From: Candidatus Paraluminiphilus aquimaris
GTDB taxonomy: Bacteria > Pseudomonadota > Gammaproteobacteria > Pseudomonadales > Halieaceae
Assembly: GCF_026230195.1 (NCBI RefSeq)
Contig: NZ_CP036501.1
Span: forward strand, 1,736,001 to 1,800,000
Reading direction: 5' to 3'
DNA: 64,000 nt
Positions 34,768 through 42,666 of the stretch are shown here, piece by piece (position 1 is the stretch's first letter; the number at the start of each line of letters is the position of its first letter). A program made the position numbers and the translations under genes. The notes beneath the pieces were generated by a model. It saw only the letters and a list, made by a program, of their open reading frames with translations. It was not told where the DNA came from and did not search any database.

Positions 34768-36252
34768 TTACTTTTGGCGTAAATACTCAACAAGTAGCGG
34801 AACCGGTCTACCGGTAGCGCCTTTTTGCATGCTTTGGAACGCGGTCCCAGCGACGTCAAGGTGGGCCCACTTATAGTTTTCGGTGAACCTCGCAAGGAAG
34901 CAAGCCGCTGTGATACTCCCTGCGGATCCTGTACCTATATTTTGCATGTCCGCGTACTTGGTGTTGAGTTGCTTGTCATATCGCTTGTTAATCGGTAACC
35001 GCCACGCCTCATCTCCTGACGCTTGCCCCGCCGCTGTGAGTGCCTCTGCAAGGCTATCGTCGTTCGCAAAAAGCCCTGTCGCTTCATGACCCAAAGCCAC
35101 AATAATCGCGCCGGTCAACGTTGCGATATCAACCACCTCCGCGGGTTTAAAACGCTCTACATAGGTCAGCGCATCGCACAGTACCAATCGTCCCTCTGCG
35201 TCTGTGTTCAATATTTCAATTGTTTTACCTGACATCGAGGTCACAACATCGCCAGGCTTCGTGGCACAGCCACTCGGCATATTCTCAGCCGCAGCAACGA
35301 CGCCAATAACGTTTATCTTCAGATTCAGTTCTGCGACGGCCTGCATTACCCCGAATACCGAACCCGCGCCACCCATATCGAATTTCATCGACTCCATGCC
35401 TTTCGCGGGCTTAAGCGAGATACCGCCGGTGTCAAAAGTGATGCCTTTTCCAACCAAGCAATAAGGCGCATCTTTGGCGTTGCCTCCTTGGTACTTAATG
35501 ACGATCAGTTTTGAGGGCTCATCACTACCGTTCCCGACGGATAAAAGCGACCCCATGCCCAGGGACTCCATCTTTTTTTCGTCCAGTACAGACACAGAGA
35601 GTGCGTCATATTTGCGCCCGAGTGTGCGCGCTTCTTTTGCGAGATAGGACGGTGTGCAGACATTGCCGGGTAGATTGACAAGTTCTCGTGTGACGTTAGC
35701 GCCTTGCCCAATGGCTAAACCATTATGTAAAGCGGCCTTTGCTTTTGCCGCACTCAACATGTCACCGACTGCCACACTGAGTTTGGTGAGCACAGGACCT
35801 GGTTTTGGCGATCCAACTGTTGCGGTGTAGTGATAACAGCCCATCGCCACATCGCGCGCAAGGAACTCCAAAAAAGAGGCTGCCGAGTCGGCGTCATCGC
35901 TGACATTATCGGTCACGATGGTTGCCGCTTTGGCTTTGCTTGCCGCAAGTGATCGTCCGATGGCACCAGTGACAGCAAGCTGCGCGTCGCGGCCAAATTT
36001 TTCGCGATCACCGCATCCCACTGCAACAATGCGGGCAACAGACTCGGTTCCAATCATACTCGTGACTTTTCCAAGTTTTGCCTCGGCTTCTCCCATGTCA
36101 ATGGCCCGCTGCAGCACGCCCCCTGCGGCTGCATCAACAGCGGCTGATTGCCCCGCAACGGCTTGATTGGTGAAAAGCGGAACAACGACGAGCTCGTGCT
36201 TTGCATTTCCGACTTTTATGGCTTTGGCTGCTGTCACCGTCAGTTTTGTCAT
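34768..36252 (-). CDS. pepA: Leucyl aminopeptidase (M17)
   Basis: The 494-residue protein carries the M17 signature NTDAEGRLVLCDAL and the metal-binding segments VGKGITFDTGGISLKPAKGM and FDMGGAGSVFG. It removes N-terminal residues from peptides using two metal ions as a cytosolic hexamer. In E. coli PepA also binds DNA as a recombination and regulatory factor; the N-terminal domain is present here but that role is not shown. AAGGAAA lies upstream of the ATG. It diverges from lptF. Confidence 0.95.
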   Translation of the reverse strand: MTKLTVTAAKAIKVGNAKHELVVVPLFTNQAVAGQSAAVDAAAGGVLQRAIDMGEAEAKLGKVTSMIGTESVARIVAVGCGDREKFGRDAQLAVTGAIGRSLAASKAKAATIVTDNVSDDADSAASFLEFLARDVAMGCYHYTATVGSPKPGPVLTKLSVAVGDMLSAAKAKAALHNGLAIGQGANVTRELVNLPGNVCTPSYLAKEARTLGRKYDALSVSVLDEKKMESLGMGSLLSVGNGSDEPSKLIVIKYQGGNAKDAPYCLVGKGITFDTGGISLKPAKGMESMKFDMGGAGSVFGVMQAVAELNLKINVIGVVAAAENMPSGCATKPGDVVTSMSGKTIEILNTDAEGRLVLCDALTYVERFKPAEVVDIATLTGAIIVALGHEATGLFANDDSLAEALTAAGQASGDEAWRLPINKRYDKQLNTKYADMQNIGTGSAGSITAACFLARFTENYKWAHLDVAGTAFQSMQKGATGRPVPLLVEYLRQK

Positions 36253-36373
36253 GGTATTTCCTTACGTAAAACGAGCTAGTCATTCGGTCGCGTAGTGTAT
36301 GATGATGCGAGAGAGAACTAAACCTTGTGGCAGGTATTTGCCTACCTAATCTGGGATTAAATGCCGGTATAAA
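36253..36373. promoter_or_regulatory. Divergent promoter region between pepA and lptF
   Basis: The 121-bp gap holds both promoters of the pepA-holC-valS and lptF-lptG units. On the plus strand TTGTGG and TAATCT with a 16-bp spacer (about 36327-36354) is a weak candidate promoter for lptF. No other structure is visible. Confidence 0.35.
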
Positions 36374-37504
36374 ATGAGAGCAGCACGGTACTTGACCTAC
36401 GACGTGATGACACACACCGGAGCCGTATCCCTGGTTCTGTTCTTGGTGGTGTTTAGCGGGCGCTTTATCAAATATCTCGCGGAGGCTGCCATTGGTGATC
36501 TGTCGGCGGGCATATTGCTTCCCATAATGATCTACAAACTACCCGCGTTTTTCGAGTTGATTCTACCGCTGGGTTTCTACATCGGCGTTTTACTGTCATT
36601 TGGCCGTCTCTACGCTGATAGCGAAATGGTGATTTTTCGTGCGAGTGGCACCAGTCAATGGCAGTTACTGAGTCGGATCTCGATTGCAACGGTCGTCACA
36701 ACAGTGCTGGTTGGGACGCTGGCGTTATTTCTAGGCCCTAACGGCGCTGCCAAGGCGAATGCGCTGTTGGCCGAGCCGCGATCTGCGGAGGGAATGCACG
36801 TACTGGCCGAAGGCCGTTTTAAAAAGCAGCGCGGGGGTGATTATGTGACCTACGTGGAGCAAATCGATGAAGATGGGGTCATGACCACCGTTTTTGTCGC
36901 GGAGCGGCAGCGTTCGGAGACCGGTACGGTGCTCTCTACGACGCTTGCAGCGCGCGGTGCAATTGAGATTGACCCTGATTCGGGGCGCCGGTATCTGCAA
37001 TTATCGAATGGTAATCGCTATAGCGTTAGCCCTGGGAGGGCTGAACTGACACGAGCGCGATTTGATGGGTATCGATCACTCATTCCAGAAGTGGAGGGCG
37101 GACTTCGATCTCAAGCACAAGTCGAGACACTTCCGACGACGGCGCTCCTTGGCAGTGATAATCCCGAACACATTGCGATTCTGGGGTGGCGTATCTCACT
37201 GGCCTTCATTGTTCCAATTATGGTGCTATTTGCCATACCGCTCAGTCGGACGGACAGCAGGGGTGGACGCTACGCTAAATTGGGCCCAGCGCTGATCGTT
37301 TTTTTGCTGTATTTCGTTGCGTTATCCCAGGCGCGGTCGATCGCAGAGGAGGGAGGTTCTTTCTCTGTGTTTGCGATCGTTCATTTGATTTTTGGGCTCA
37401 TGGGTGCGCTGCTCATGATGTCTGACGATCTTCCTCGTCTATTTAGTCGGAAGGGCTTTAAGGGTGACGGCCCCCAGAGCAATCACAAGGTGACGGCATC
37501 GTGA
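36374..37504 (+). CDS. lptF: LPS export ABC transporter permease LptF
   Basis: The 376-residue protein has the YjgP/YjgQ layout: three N-terminal membrane helices (TGAVSLVLFLVVFSGRFIKYL, then IYKLPAFFELILPLGFYIGV), a large periplasmic beta-jellyroll domain and three C-terminal helices (LGWRISLAFIVPIMVLFAIP). LptF with LptG forms the permease of LptB2FG, which extracts lipopolysaccharide from the inner membrane. The next gene, lptG, starts 4 bp before its stop, showing coupling. Confidence 0.95.
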   Translation: MRAARYLTYDVMTHTGAVSLVLFLVVFSGRFIKYLAEAAIGDLSAGILLPIMIYKLPAFFELILPLGFYIGVLLSFGRLYADSEMVIFRASGTSQWQLLSRISIATVVTTVLVGTLALFLGPNGAAKANALLAEPRSAEGMHVLAEGRFKKQRGGDYVTYVEQIDEDGVMTTVFVAERQRSETGTVLSTTLAARGAIEIDPDSGRRYLQLSNGNRYSVSPGRAELTRARFDGYRSLIPEVEGGLRSQAQVETLPTTALLGSDNPEHIAILGWRISLAFIVPIMVLFAIPLSRTDSRGGRYAKLGPALIVFLLYFVALSQARSIAEEGGSFSVFAIVHLIFGLMGALLMMSDDLPRLFSRKGFKGDGPQSNHKVTAS

Positions 37505-38562
37505 GACAGCTTGATCGCTACCTCATGACTAACCTCTTTTGGTCAATCCTGGGGGTTTTGGGCGTTCTGGTCGGATTGGATGCATTGAGTCAATTGATAG
37601 ATGACTTGGGTGACCTGAGTGACACTTATCACTTTTCTGATCTACTGGTCTTTATTGGCTTGACGATTCCCAGACGAATTCAAGAGTTTGTGCCTTACGC
37701 GACGCTGATTGGTGCGCTTTTCGGCCTCGGTAGATTGGCAACGACCAGTGAGTTAACCGTTATGAGGACGGCCGGTCTCTCGCTTCCAACGCTCGCTTGG
37801 ATGGCGATTAAGCCCGCCTTGATCATCGCTCTCGGGGGATTTTGCGTTGGCGAGTACGTGGCGCCCGTCTCCGAACAAATGGCGATTAGCCAGCGAGCGC
37901 TTGCTCAGCGAGATGATCCGAATATGGCAGGTCGCTACGGTGCCTGGAATCGCGATGGTAATACCTTTATCAACGTCGAGGCAGTTCAGCGTGGCGGACT
38001 CATCTTTGGCGTTATATTGATTGAGTTTGACGAGCAAGGAACGCTGACACGAACGGTCAGTGCTGACAGAGGGACGTATCAGAGCCAGCAATGGCTGCTC
38101 GAGGGTGTATCGATTACGGAGGTGTCAGAGACGGGCACGCGCGTTGAGCGGTTGACAACAAAAACCTGGGAATCCGAAATCACCCCGAATCTTTTAACGC
38201 TCGATGCGGTGAAACCAGAGAGCCTACCGGCGACTCAGCTTTGGCAATACGCTGCTTACTTGAGGGGGCAAGGTTTGCTAGCCAATGACATCGAACTGGC
38301 GTTCTGGAATAAAGTACTGCAGCCGCTATCGTGTGCAGGGCTCGTTGTTTTGGCGATGTCATTCATCTTTGGCCCTCTGCGTGAGGGTAATATGAGTACA
38401 CGAATCTTCGTCGGTGTCCTCGCGGGCGTCATTTTTAGGATTAGTCAGGACTTTTTTGGGCCACTGAGTTTGCTTTTAGGCTTGGGCGGCGGGGTCGCGG
38501 CCTTGTTAACGGTGCTGTTGTGTTGGGTGGCTGGAATCGGGCTGCTACGCAGACAGCTCTGA
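37501..38562 (+). CDS. lptG: LPS export ABC transporter permease LptG
   Basis: The 353-residue protein starts MRQLDRYLMTNLFWSILGVL, typical of LptG, with six membrane helices around a periplasmic domain (IFGVILIEFDEQGTLTRTVSADRG). It pairs with LptF in LPS transport. Its GTG start overlaps the lptF stop by 4 bp. Downstream, the gap to the convergent RDD gene holds an imperfect long-range hairpin (TTGGTTGG with CCAACCAA) that may act in termination. Confidence 0.95.
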   Translation: MRQLDRYLMTNLFWSILGVLGVLVGLDALSQLIDDLGDLSDTYHFSDLLVFIGLTIPRRIQEFVPYATLIGALFGLGRLATTSELTVMRTAGLSLPTLAWMAIKPALIIALGGFCVGEYVAPVSEQMAISQRALAQRDDPNMAGRYGAWNRDGNTFINVEAVQRGGLIFGVILIEFDEQGTLTRTVSADRGTYQSQQWLLEGVSITEVSETGTRVERLTTKTWESEITPNLLTLDAVKPESLPATQLWQYAAYLRGQGLLANDIELAFWNKVLQPLSCAGLVVLAMSFIFGPLREGNMSTRIFVGVLAGVIFRISQDFFGPLSLLLGLGGGVAALLTVLLCWVAGIGLLRRQL

Positions 38563-38678
38563 CGATGCACTTGGTTGGTTGTTATTACCGCCTTTTAGCT
38601 GATTTATCCGATTGACCGCTGGCGAGAGCCAACCAACGTTAACCGCTTTCGATATCAGTAGTTCCAGTAGGTGTCGAT

Positions 38679-39233
38679 CTACTGCTTCTTCTGTTTTGCT
38701 CGCTTTGGCGTTTGCCGCAACTCAGTACCCGAAAGGACGTCATGCAAGTAGTGTCTAGGCCGATTGGTAAAGCGCCAGAGTATCCCCATTACAGCAAGCG
38801 TCCCTGAGAACAGGTATACAGCTATGTGAGCATTGTTGATATCGGTATAGACGAAGGGGATCAAGGCCGCCAAAAGAGGTAGGCCTGCCGTGGCCACCCT
38901 AATGAGGACCTGTTTCCAAGTGACTTGCCTTTCTAAATCAGCTTGAACCACAAGCTTGACTCGCCATGCCTGCATACCGAGGGTTTGACCTTGCTGACGC
39001 CAAAAAACGCCAAAAAACGCCACCAATGCAGCGAATGAGAGTACCCACTGCTGCCACGCAGGGACCGCTCGTTCGGAGGCACTTTCAACAGGACCATAAA
39101 ACCCCACGAGCAATGCGGCCGTGACCATCAAAAGGGGGATGATGAGAAAAAGGTCGTAGATCATGGCTAGCAGGTGGCGCCACACAGGTGCTCGTGGATA
39201 ACGGGCCATATCATCGGGGGAGGAAGCGCTCAA
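38679..39233 (-). CDS. RDD-family membrane protein
   Basis: The 184-residue protein has the RDD pattern: an Arg-containing N-terminus (APVWRHLLAMIYDLFLIIPLL) with the conserved R and D in the first helix, then three or four membrane segments (VLSFAALVAFFGVFW, LLALIPFVYTDI, YLFSGTLAVMGILW). The C-terminal RPRHYLHDVLSGT is typical of the family. The family role is unknown, with suggestions in transport or Na+/H+ exchange. It follows a small soluble protein gene by 23 bp and is probably cotranscribed with it. Confidence 0.85.
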   Translation of the reverse strand: MSASSPDDMARYPRAPVWRHLLAMIYDLFLIIPLLMVTAALLVGFYGPVESASERAVPAWQQWVLSFAALVAFFGVFWRQQGQTLGMQAWRVKLVVQADLERQVTWKQVLIRVATAGLPLLAALIPFVYTDINNAHIAVYLFSGTLAVMGILWRFTNRPRHYLHDVLSGTELRQTPKRAKQKKQ

Positions 39234-39256
39234 TTTTTGATCCAGATTGGGTGTTA

Positions 39257-39640
39257 CTAATCTGCCAAGTGTAAATGATCTGTCTTTATAGTGGGCGCTG
39301 TTTTCTCTCCCGCAAGATTAGGAATAGTGTCACCGTGTGGTGCAAGTGTGAGCGCTATCTTGTCTTGTGACGTTTGCGCGGAAGTTAAGGGAGCCGGTTT
39401 GCCAAGTGAGCTCGGCTCGATTCTTAAGTCGATACCCCATGTTGAGAACTGCATCGCGAGGCGCTCGCTGTCCTCGCGGGAGCAGGATCGTTTAATTCGG
39501 TGGGAGTTACCATTAACTAACACCTCAGCCTGTTCGCTTGGGACGCGCAACTCGTTAATGAGTCGTTCCTTTAGGTGCAAGAGGGTTTCTTTGTCATACC
39601 CCGCCGAATCCAACCATATGTCCATGGCAGTGTCAGTCAT
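39257..39640 (-). CDS. Small soluble protein of unknown function in operon with RDD gene
   Basis: I do not recognise this 127-residue protein. The first 80 residues (MDIWLDSAGYDKETLLHLKE, then VNGNSHRIKRSCSREDSERL) suggest a small alpha/beta domain of the ribosomal L7/L12 C-terminal type, in which a basic strand precedes a helix. The remainder is Pro/Thr-rich and looks disordered. It lies 23 bp upstream of the RDD gene on the same strand and diverges from bolA. An overlapping plus-strand frame at 39291-39698 is Ser/Arg-rich and judged a shadow, so this strand assignment rests on operon context and composition. Confidence 0.6.
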   Translation of the reverse strand: MTDTAMDIWLDSAGYDKETLLHLKERLINELRVPSEQAEVLVNGNSHRIKRSCSREDSERLAMQFSTWGIDLRIEPSSLGKPAPLTSAQTSQDKIALTLAPHGDTIPNLAGEKTAPTIKTDHLHLAD

Positions 39641-39701
39641 TGTTGCTCGCTCAGTTTTGTCTGTGTCTGGTATCCTTCGCCCAGCTTTAGGAGTCTAGCC
39701 C

Positions 39702-40013
39702 ATGCAGAGTATCCAGAATCAACTCCAAGATCGTCTCGAGGCACATTTCTCGCCAGTTTTTGCTGAAATTGTGAACGAGAGCCACATGCACAATGTGCCG
39801 CCCGGATCGGAGAGTCACTTTAAAGTCACTTTGGTCTCTGACAGGTTTGAGGGCTTGAGGTTAGTAAAGCGGCACCAAGAGGTTTATGGCTTATTGACGG
39901 ACCTGATGCAGGGACCCATCCACGCGCTTGCGCTGCATACCATGACGGCATCGGAGTGGGCGGCGAAAGGCAGCGTACCCGATTCACCAGATTGCAGAGG
40001 CGGAGGTCGCTAA
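39702..40013 (+). CDS. BolA-family protein
   Basis: The 103-residue protein has the BolA fold and motifs: [20 protein letters not shown], a variable loop with His ([13 protein letters not shown]), [13 protein letters not shown] and the helix-turn RHQEVYGLL. BolA proteins bind glutaredoxin-Fe/S complexes and affect cell shape and Fe/S handling. It starts with ATG 39702 near GGAG. Its stop overlaps the trhO start by one base (TAATG), so the two are coupled. The last 20 residues are charged and low in order. Confidence 0.9.
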   Translation: MQSIQNQLQDRLEAHFSPVFAEIVNESHMHNVPPGSESHFKVTLVSDRFEGLRLVKRHQEVYGLLTDLMQGPIHALALHTMTASEWAAKGSVPDSPDCRGGGR

Positions 40014-40957
40014 TGATCTCAGATGCTGCCACGACACAAGTCGCTGCACTGTATCGCTTTGTTCGTCTTGAAAATTACGCGGATCTGAGAGAGCCGTTAC
40101 TCAACCTCTGCGAGGCGCGAGGTGTTCGAGGCACACTATTGCTCGCCCACGAAGGGATTAATGGCACGATTTCGGGTACCACGCAGGCTATAGCTGAGGT
40201 GTTGGCTTTTCTTCGCAGTGACGATCGACTCGCGGATCTCGATTGCAAGTTTTCCTACAATAGGGAACGGCCCTTTTTGCGTATGAAGGTGAAACTCAAA
40301 AACGAGATAGTCACCATGGGTCGCTCTGATATTGACCCGAATCACTGTGTCGGTCGCTACGCGTCTCCTGAGCAATGGAATGCACTAGTCGATGATCCCG
40401 ATTGCCTAGTGATCGATACCCGTAACGACTACGAGGTGGAAATAGGGACGTTTCAGGGCGCGGTTAACCCGAATACAACGAGTTTTAGAGAGTTTCCTGA
40501 CTGGGTCGAGAAGAACCTTGATCCCACTAAGCACAAAAAGGTCGCGATGTTCTGTACCGGTGGGATTCGATGCGAGAAGTCCACTTCATTGCTCGTATCT
40601 TTGGGTTTTGAGGATGTGTGGCACTTGAAGGGTGGGATATTGAACTACTTGGAGAAGACGCCGCAAGAGCAAACGCGCTGGGATGGGGAATGCTTTGTTT
40701 TTGATAGTCGAGTCTCAGTCGATCATCAGTTGCAGAAGGGTCGCTATGACCAATGCTACGCGTGCCGATTCCCAATTGATGAAGCGCAGAAAGCGTCAGC
40801 GCTTTATGTTCCGGGGGTGTCGTGTCCGCGCTGTCATGACGCTCATAGCGATGAGCAGAAGCAACGCTTTAGGGAGCGACAAAAGCAAATTTCGCTCGCT
40901 CGGGCTCGTGGAGAGGCGCACATAGGCGCGGACGCAGCCCAGAAACTTGTTGAGTAA
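40013..40957 (+). CDS. trhO: tRNA uridine(34) hydroxylase TrhO (rhodanese-type)
   Basis: The product (314 residues from ATG 40013; the frame is open from 39956) has an N-terminal acylphosphatase-like domain ([28 protein letters not shown]), a rhodanese domain with catalytic Cys in [13 protein letters not shown], and a C-terminal Cys-rich part ([17 protein letters not shown]). TrhO hydroxylates U34 of certain tRNAs. GGAGGT lies just upstream inside bolA, and ATG overlaps the bolA stop, fixing the start. Confidence 0.93.
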   Translation: MISDAATTQVAALYRFVRLENYADLREPLLNLCEARGVRGTLLLAHEGINGTISGTTQAIAEVLAFLRSDDRLADLDCKFSYNRERPFLRMKVKLKNEIVTMGRSDIDPNHCVGRYASPEQWNALVDDPDCLVIDTRNDYEVEIGTFQGAVNPNTTSFREFPDWVEKNLDPTKHKKVAMFCTGGIRCEKSTSLLVSLGFEDVWHLKGGILNYLEKTPQEQTRWDGECFVFDSRVSVDHQLQKGRYDQCYACRFPIDEAQKASALYVPGVSCPRCHDAHSDEQKQRFRERQKQISLARARGEAHIGADAAQKLVE

Positions 40958-40958
40958 T

Positions 40959-41693
40959 TCAGTTCCCTTCTTCGGAAAGGGCCTTGAGGAGTTGTCCGGG
41001 GAGTGCTGAGAGGGGGTAAGCAAAAGTGATCGTCGAAGAGTCCCCGGCTGAAATAATGCCAACCGCCTCGTAACGTCCCTTCACTTTTCTGGCTACAAGG
41101 CCTCCCGAGTCGCCTTTGGCAAAACCGCAATTTAACGTGAGCTTACGACCCACATCGAGTGCAAGGCAGGTTAATTCCTTGGGAGCAGACGCCGGATTTT
41201 GCAAATGTCCCCCCCAACCAAATCCGTAAAGCGTTTCCCCTTTTTGTACTTCTTCACTTGCAGAATGAACGAGCGTAAGACTGTCACTGAATACATCATT
41301 CGGTGTTCTTAAAATAAGCCAGTCCTCATCCATACTTCCCCCAGATTCACCTAATGTTGGGGAAATAGTTGTACCCGCGTGCGAAATTTTTGGGAGATTC
41401 AAACGATCGTATAAACCGTCGATACAGTGCCAAGACGACAAGAAGACATAGTGCTGGGCTGTCTTTTTTACTGCATAGGCGCTGCAGTTTTCAATGAAAT
41501 TCCGACGCTCATGATTTTCAATGCGCTGGATAGGCACGGTAAGCTTCACCACGCTTGTAGCCGCTGTCCCTTGAGCCTTTATGTGTAATGATGCGGTCAA
41601 AACTAGGGTGCCTGCGAGCAGTGCCACGCAGCGCATCGCTTGATGGTATGCACTGCAATTTTTATTTGAATTTCTTCTAAGCGTTTCTTGCAC
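40959..41693 (-). CDS. Secreted trypsin-like serine protease
   Basis: The 244-residue protein has a signal peptide after an N-terminal extension (MRCVALLAGTLVLTASLHIKA). A trypsin-like fold follows with catalytic His 89 (SSWHCID), Asp 124 (MDEDWLIL) and Ser 196 (GDSGGLV). Cys pairs near the His and Ser probably form disulfides, which suggests periplasmic export. The GTG start at 41693 has no clear ribosome site; ATG 41636 would give a more normal signal peptide. It converges on trhO almost without a gap and is an unusual small bacterial protease of the chymotrypsin family. Confidence 0.82.
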   Translation of the reverse strand: MQETLRRNSNKNCSAYHQAMRCVALLAGTLVLTASLHIKAQGTAATSVVKLTVPIQRIENHERRNFIENCSAYAVKKTAQHYVFLSSWHCIDGLYDRLNLPKISHAGTTISPTLGESGGSMDEDWLILRTPNDVFSDSLTLVHSASEEVQKGETLYGFGWGGHLQNPASAPKELTCLALDVGRKLTLNCGFAKGDSGGLVARKVKGRYEAVGIISAGDSSTITFAYPLSALPGQLLKALSEEGN

Positions 41694-41757
41694 AGTGGTC
41701 GTCTCAGTGTTTAATTAGCGCCGCGTACATTAATGCCGAGAGCAAGAAGGTAACTAG

Positions 41758-42666
41758 GTGACTCAAGCCGGAACAGCCAAAGGCATATTACTTGCTCTCA
41801 TCGCTAACTTCATCTGGGGCATTGCAGCGCTTTACTGGATTCAAACTAAACCCATTGGGCCTGTCGATGTCATGGCGCACCGCGCGCTCTGGACCTTGCC
41901 GGTAACGTTTTTTATCGTCCTGTTTTTCGGCCGTTTATCTGAAACACTCGCGTTGATGCGCTCGCTCAAGTTTTGTTTCTGGATAGCGCTGGCGGCTTTG
42001 ATGCTGACGATCAACTGGGGGGTCTATGTCTTTGCTGTGACTAACGAGCGAGCGACAGAGGCGAGCTTGGGTTATTTCATGTTGCCGCTGCTGACCATAG
42101 CCCTGGGTGTTTTCATGTTCGGAGAGCGACCAAAGCCGGTCCATATACTGGCTATTTTATTGGCGATAATTGCAGTGCTCATTCAGTTAGTTGCGTACGG
42201 AAGTTTGCCTTGGGTTTCGTTGACCCTCGCGATGAGCTTTGCTCTTTACGGCGCCATTCGCAAGCAGATAAGCGCCGACTCAATGCAAGGGCTATTCCTC
42301 GAATCACTCTGTATGGCACCGTTCGCTGCAATATGGATTCTGAGTCACGACGGGGCTGGGATGGGAGTTCATGGTTTAAAGGTGGATCTCTTCTTACTTT
42401 GCGCGGGAGCCTTCACGGCGGCCCCCTTGTTGACTTACGTTGCGGCCACGCGTGTTCTTGCGTTATCTACCATCGGCTTACTTACCTATGTCGGGCCTTC
42501 AATACAGCTCATCGTGGCGCTATTTGTGCTCAAGGAGCCGATTACCACGATAACGATAGCGACATTTGGCCTTGTTTGGTTGGGAGTGATTGCCGTAACC
42601 GTAGAGGCGGGCTATAGCGCGCGTAAGTTACGAAAATTCAGAACTGAGACTTCGCAAAAGCTCTGA
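41758..42666 (+). CDS. RarD-type EamA-family permease
   Basis: The 302-residue protein has about ten membrane helices and the RarD pattern: GILLALIANFIWGIAALYW, DVMAHRALWTLPV, NWGVYVFAVTNERATEASLGY and TVGLLTYVGP-like ATRVLALSTIGLLTYVGP. It belongs to the drug/metabolite transporter superfamily; RarD was linked to chloramphenicol sensitivity, but the substrate here is unknown. The GTG start follows AAGGT. The last 39 bp overlap the 3' end of the convergent DUF1631 gene. Confidence 0.87.
   Translation: MTQAGTAKGILLALIANFIWGIAALYWIQTKPIGPVDVMAHRALWTLPVTFFIVLFFGRLSETLALMRSLKFCFWIALAALMLTINWGVYVFAVTNERATEASLGYFMLPLLTIALGVFMFGERPKPVHILAILLAIIAVLIQLVAYGSLPWVSLTLAMSFALYGAIRKQISADSMQGLFLESLCMAPFAAIWILSHDGAGMGVHGLKVDLFLLCAGAFTAAPLLTYVAATRVLALSTIGLLTYVGPSIQLIVALFVLKEPITTITIATFGLVWLGVIAVTVEAGYSARKLRKFRTETSQKL

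Noticed and set aside
39291-39698. 135-codon plus-strand frame over the small protein upstream of the RDD gene
   Set aside because: Ser/Arg-rich composition, no motif, and the opposite frame fits an operon with the RDD gene better; some doubt remains.
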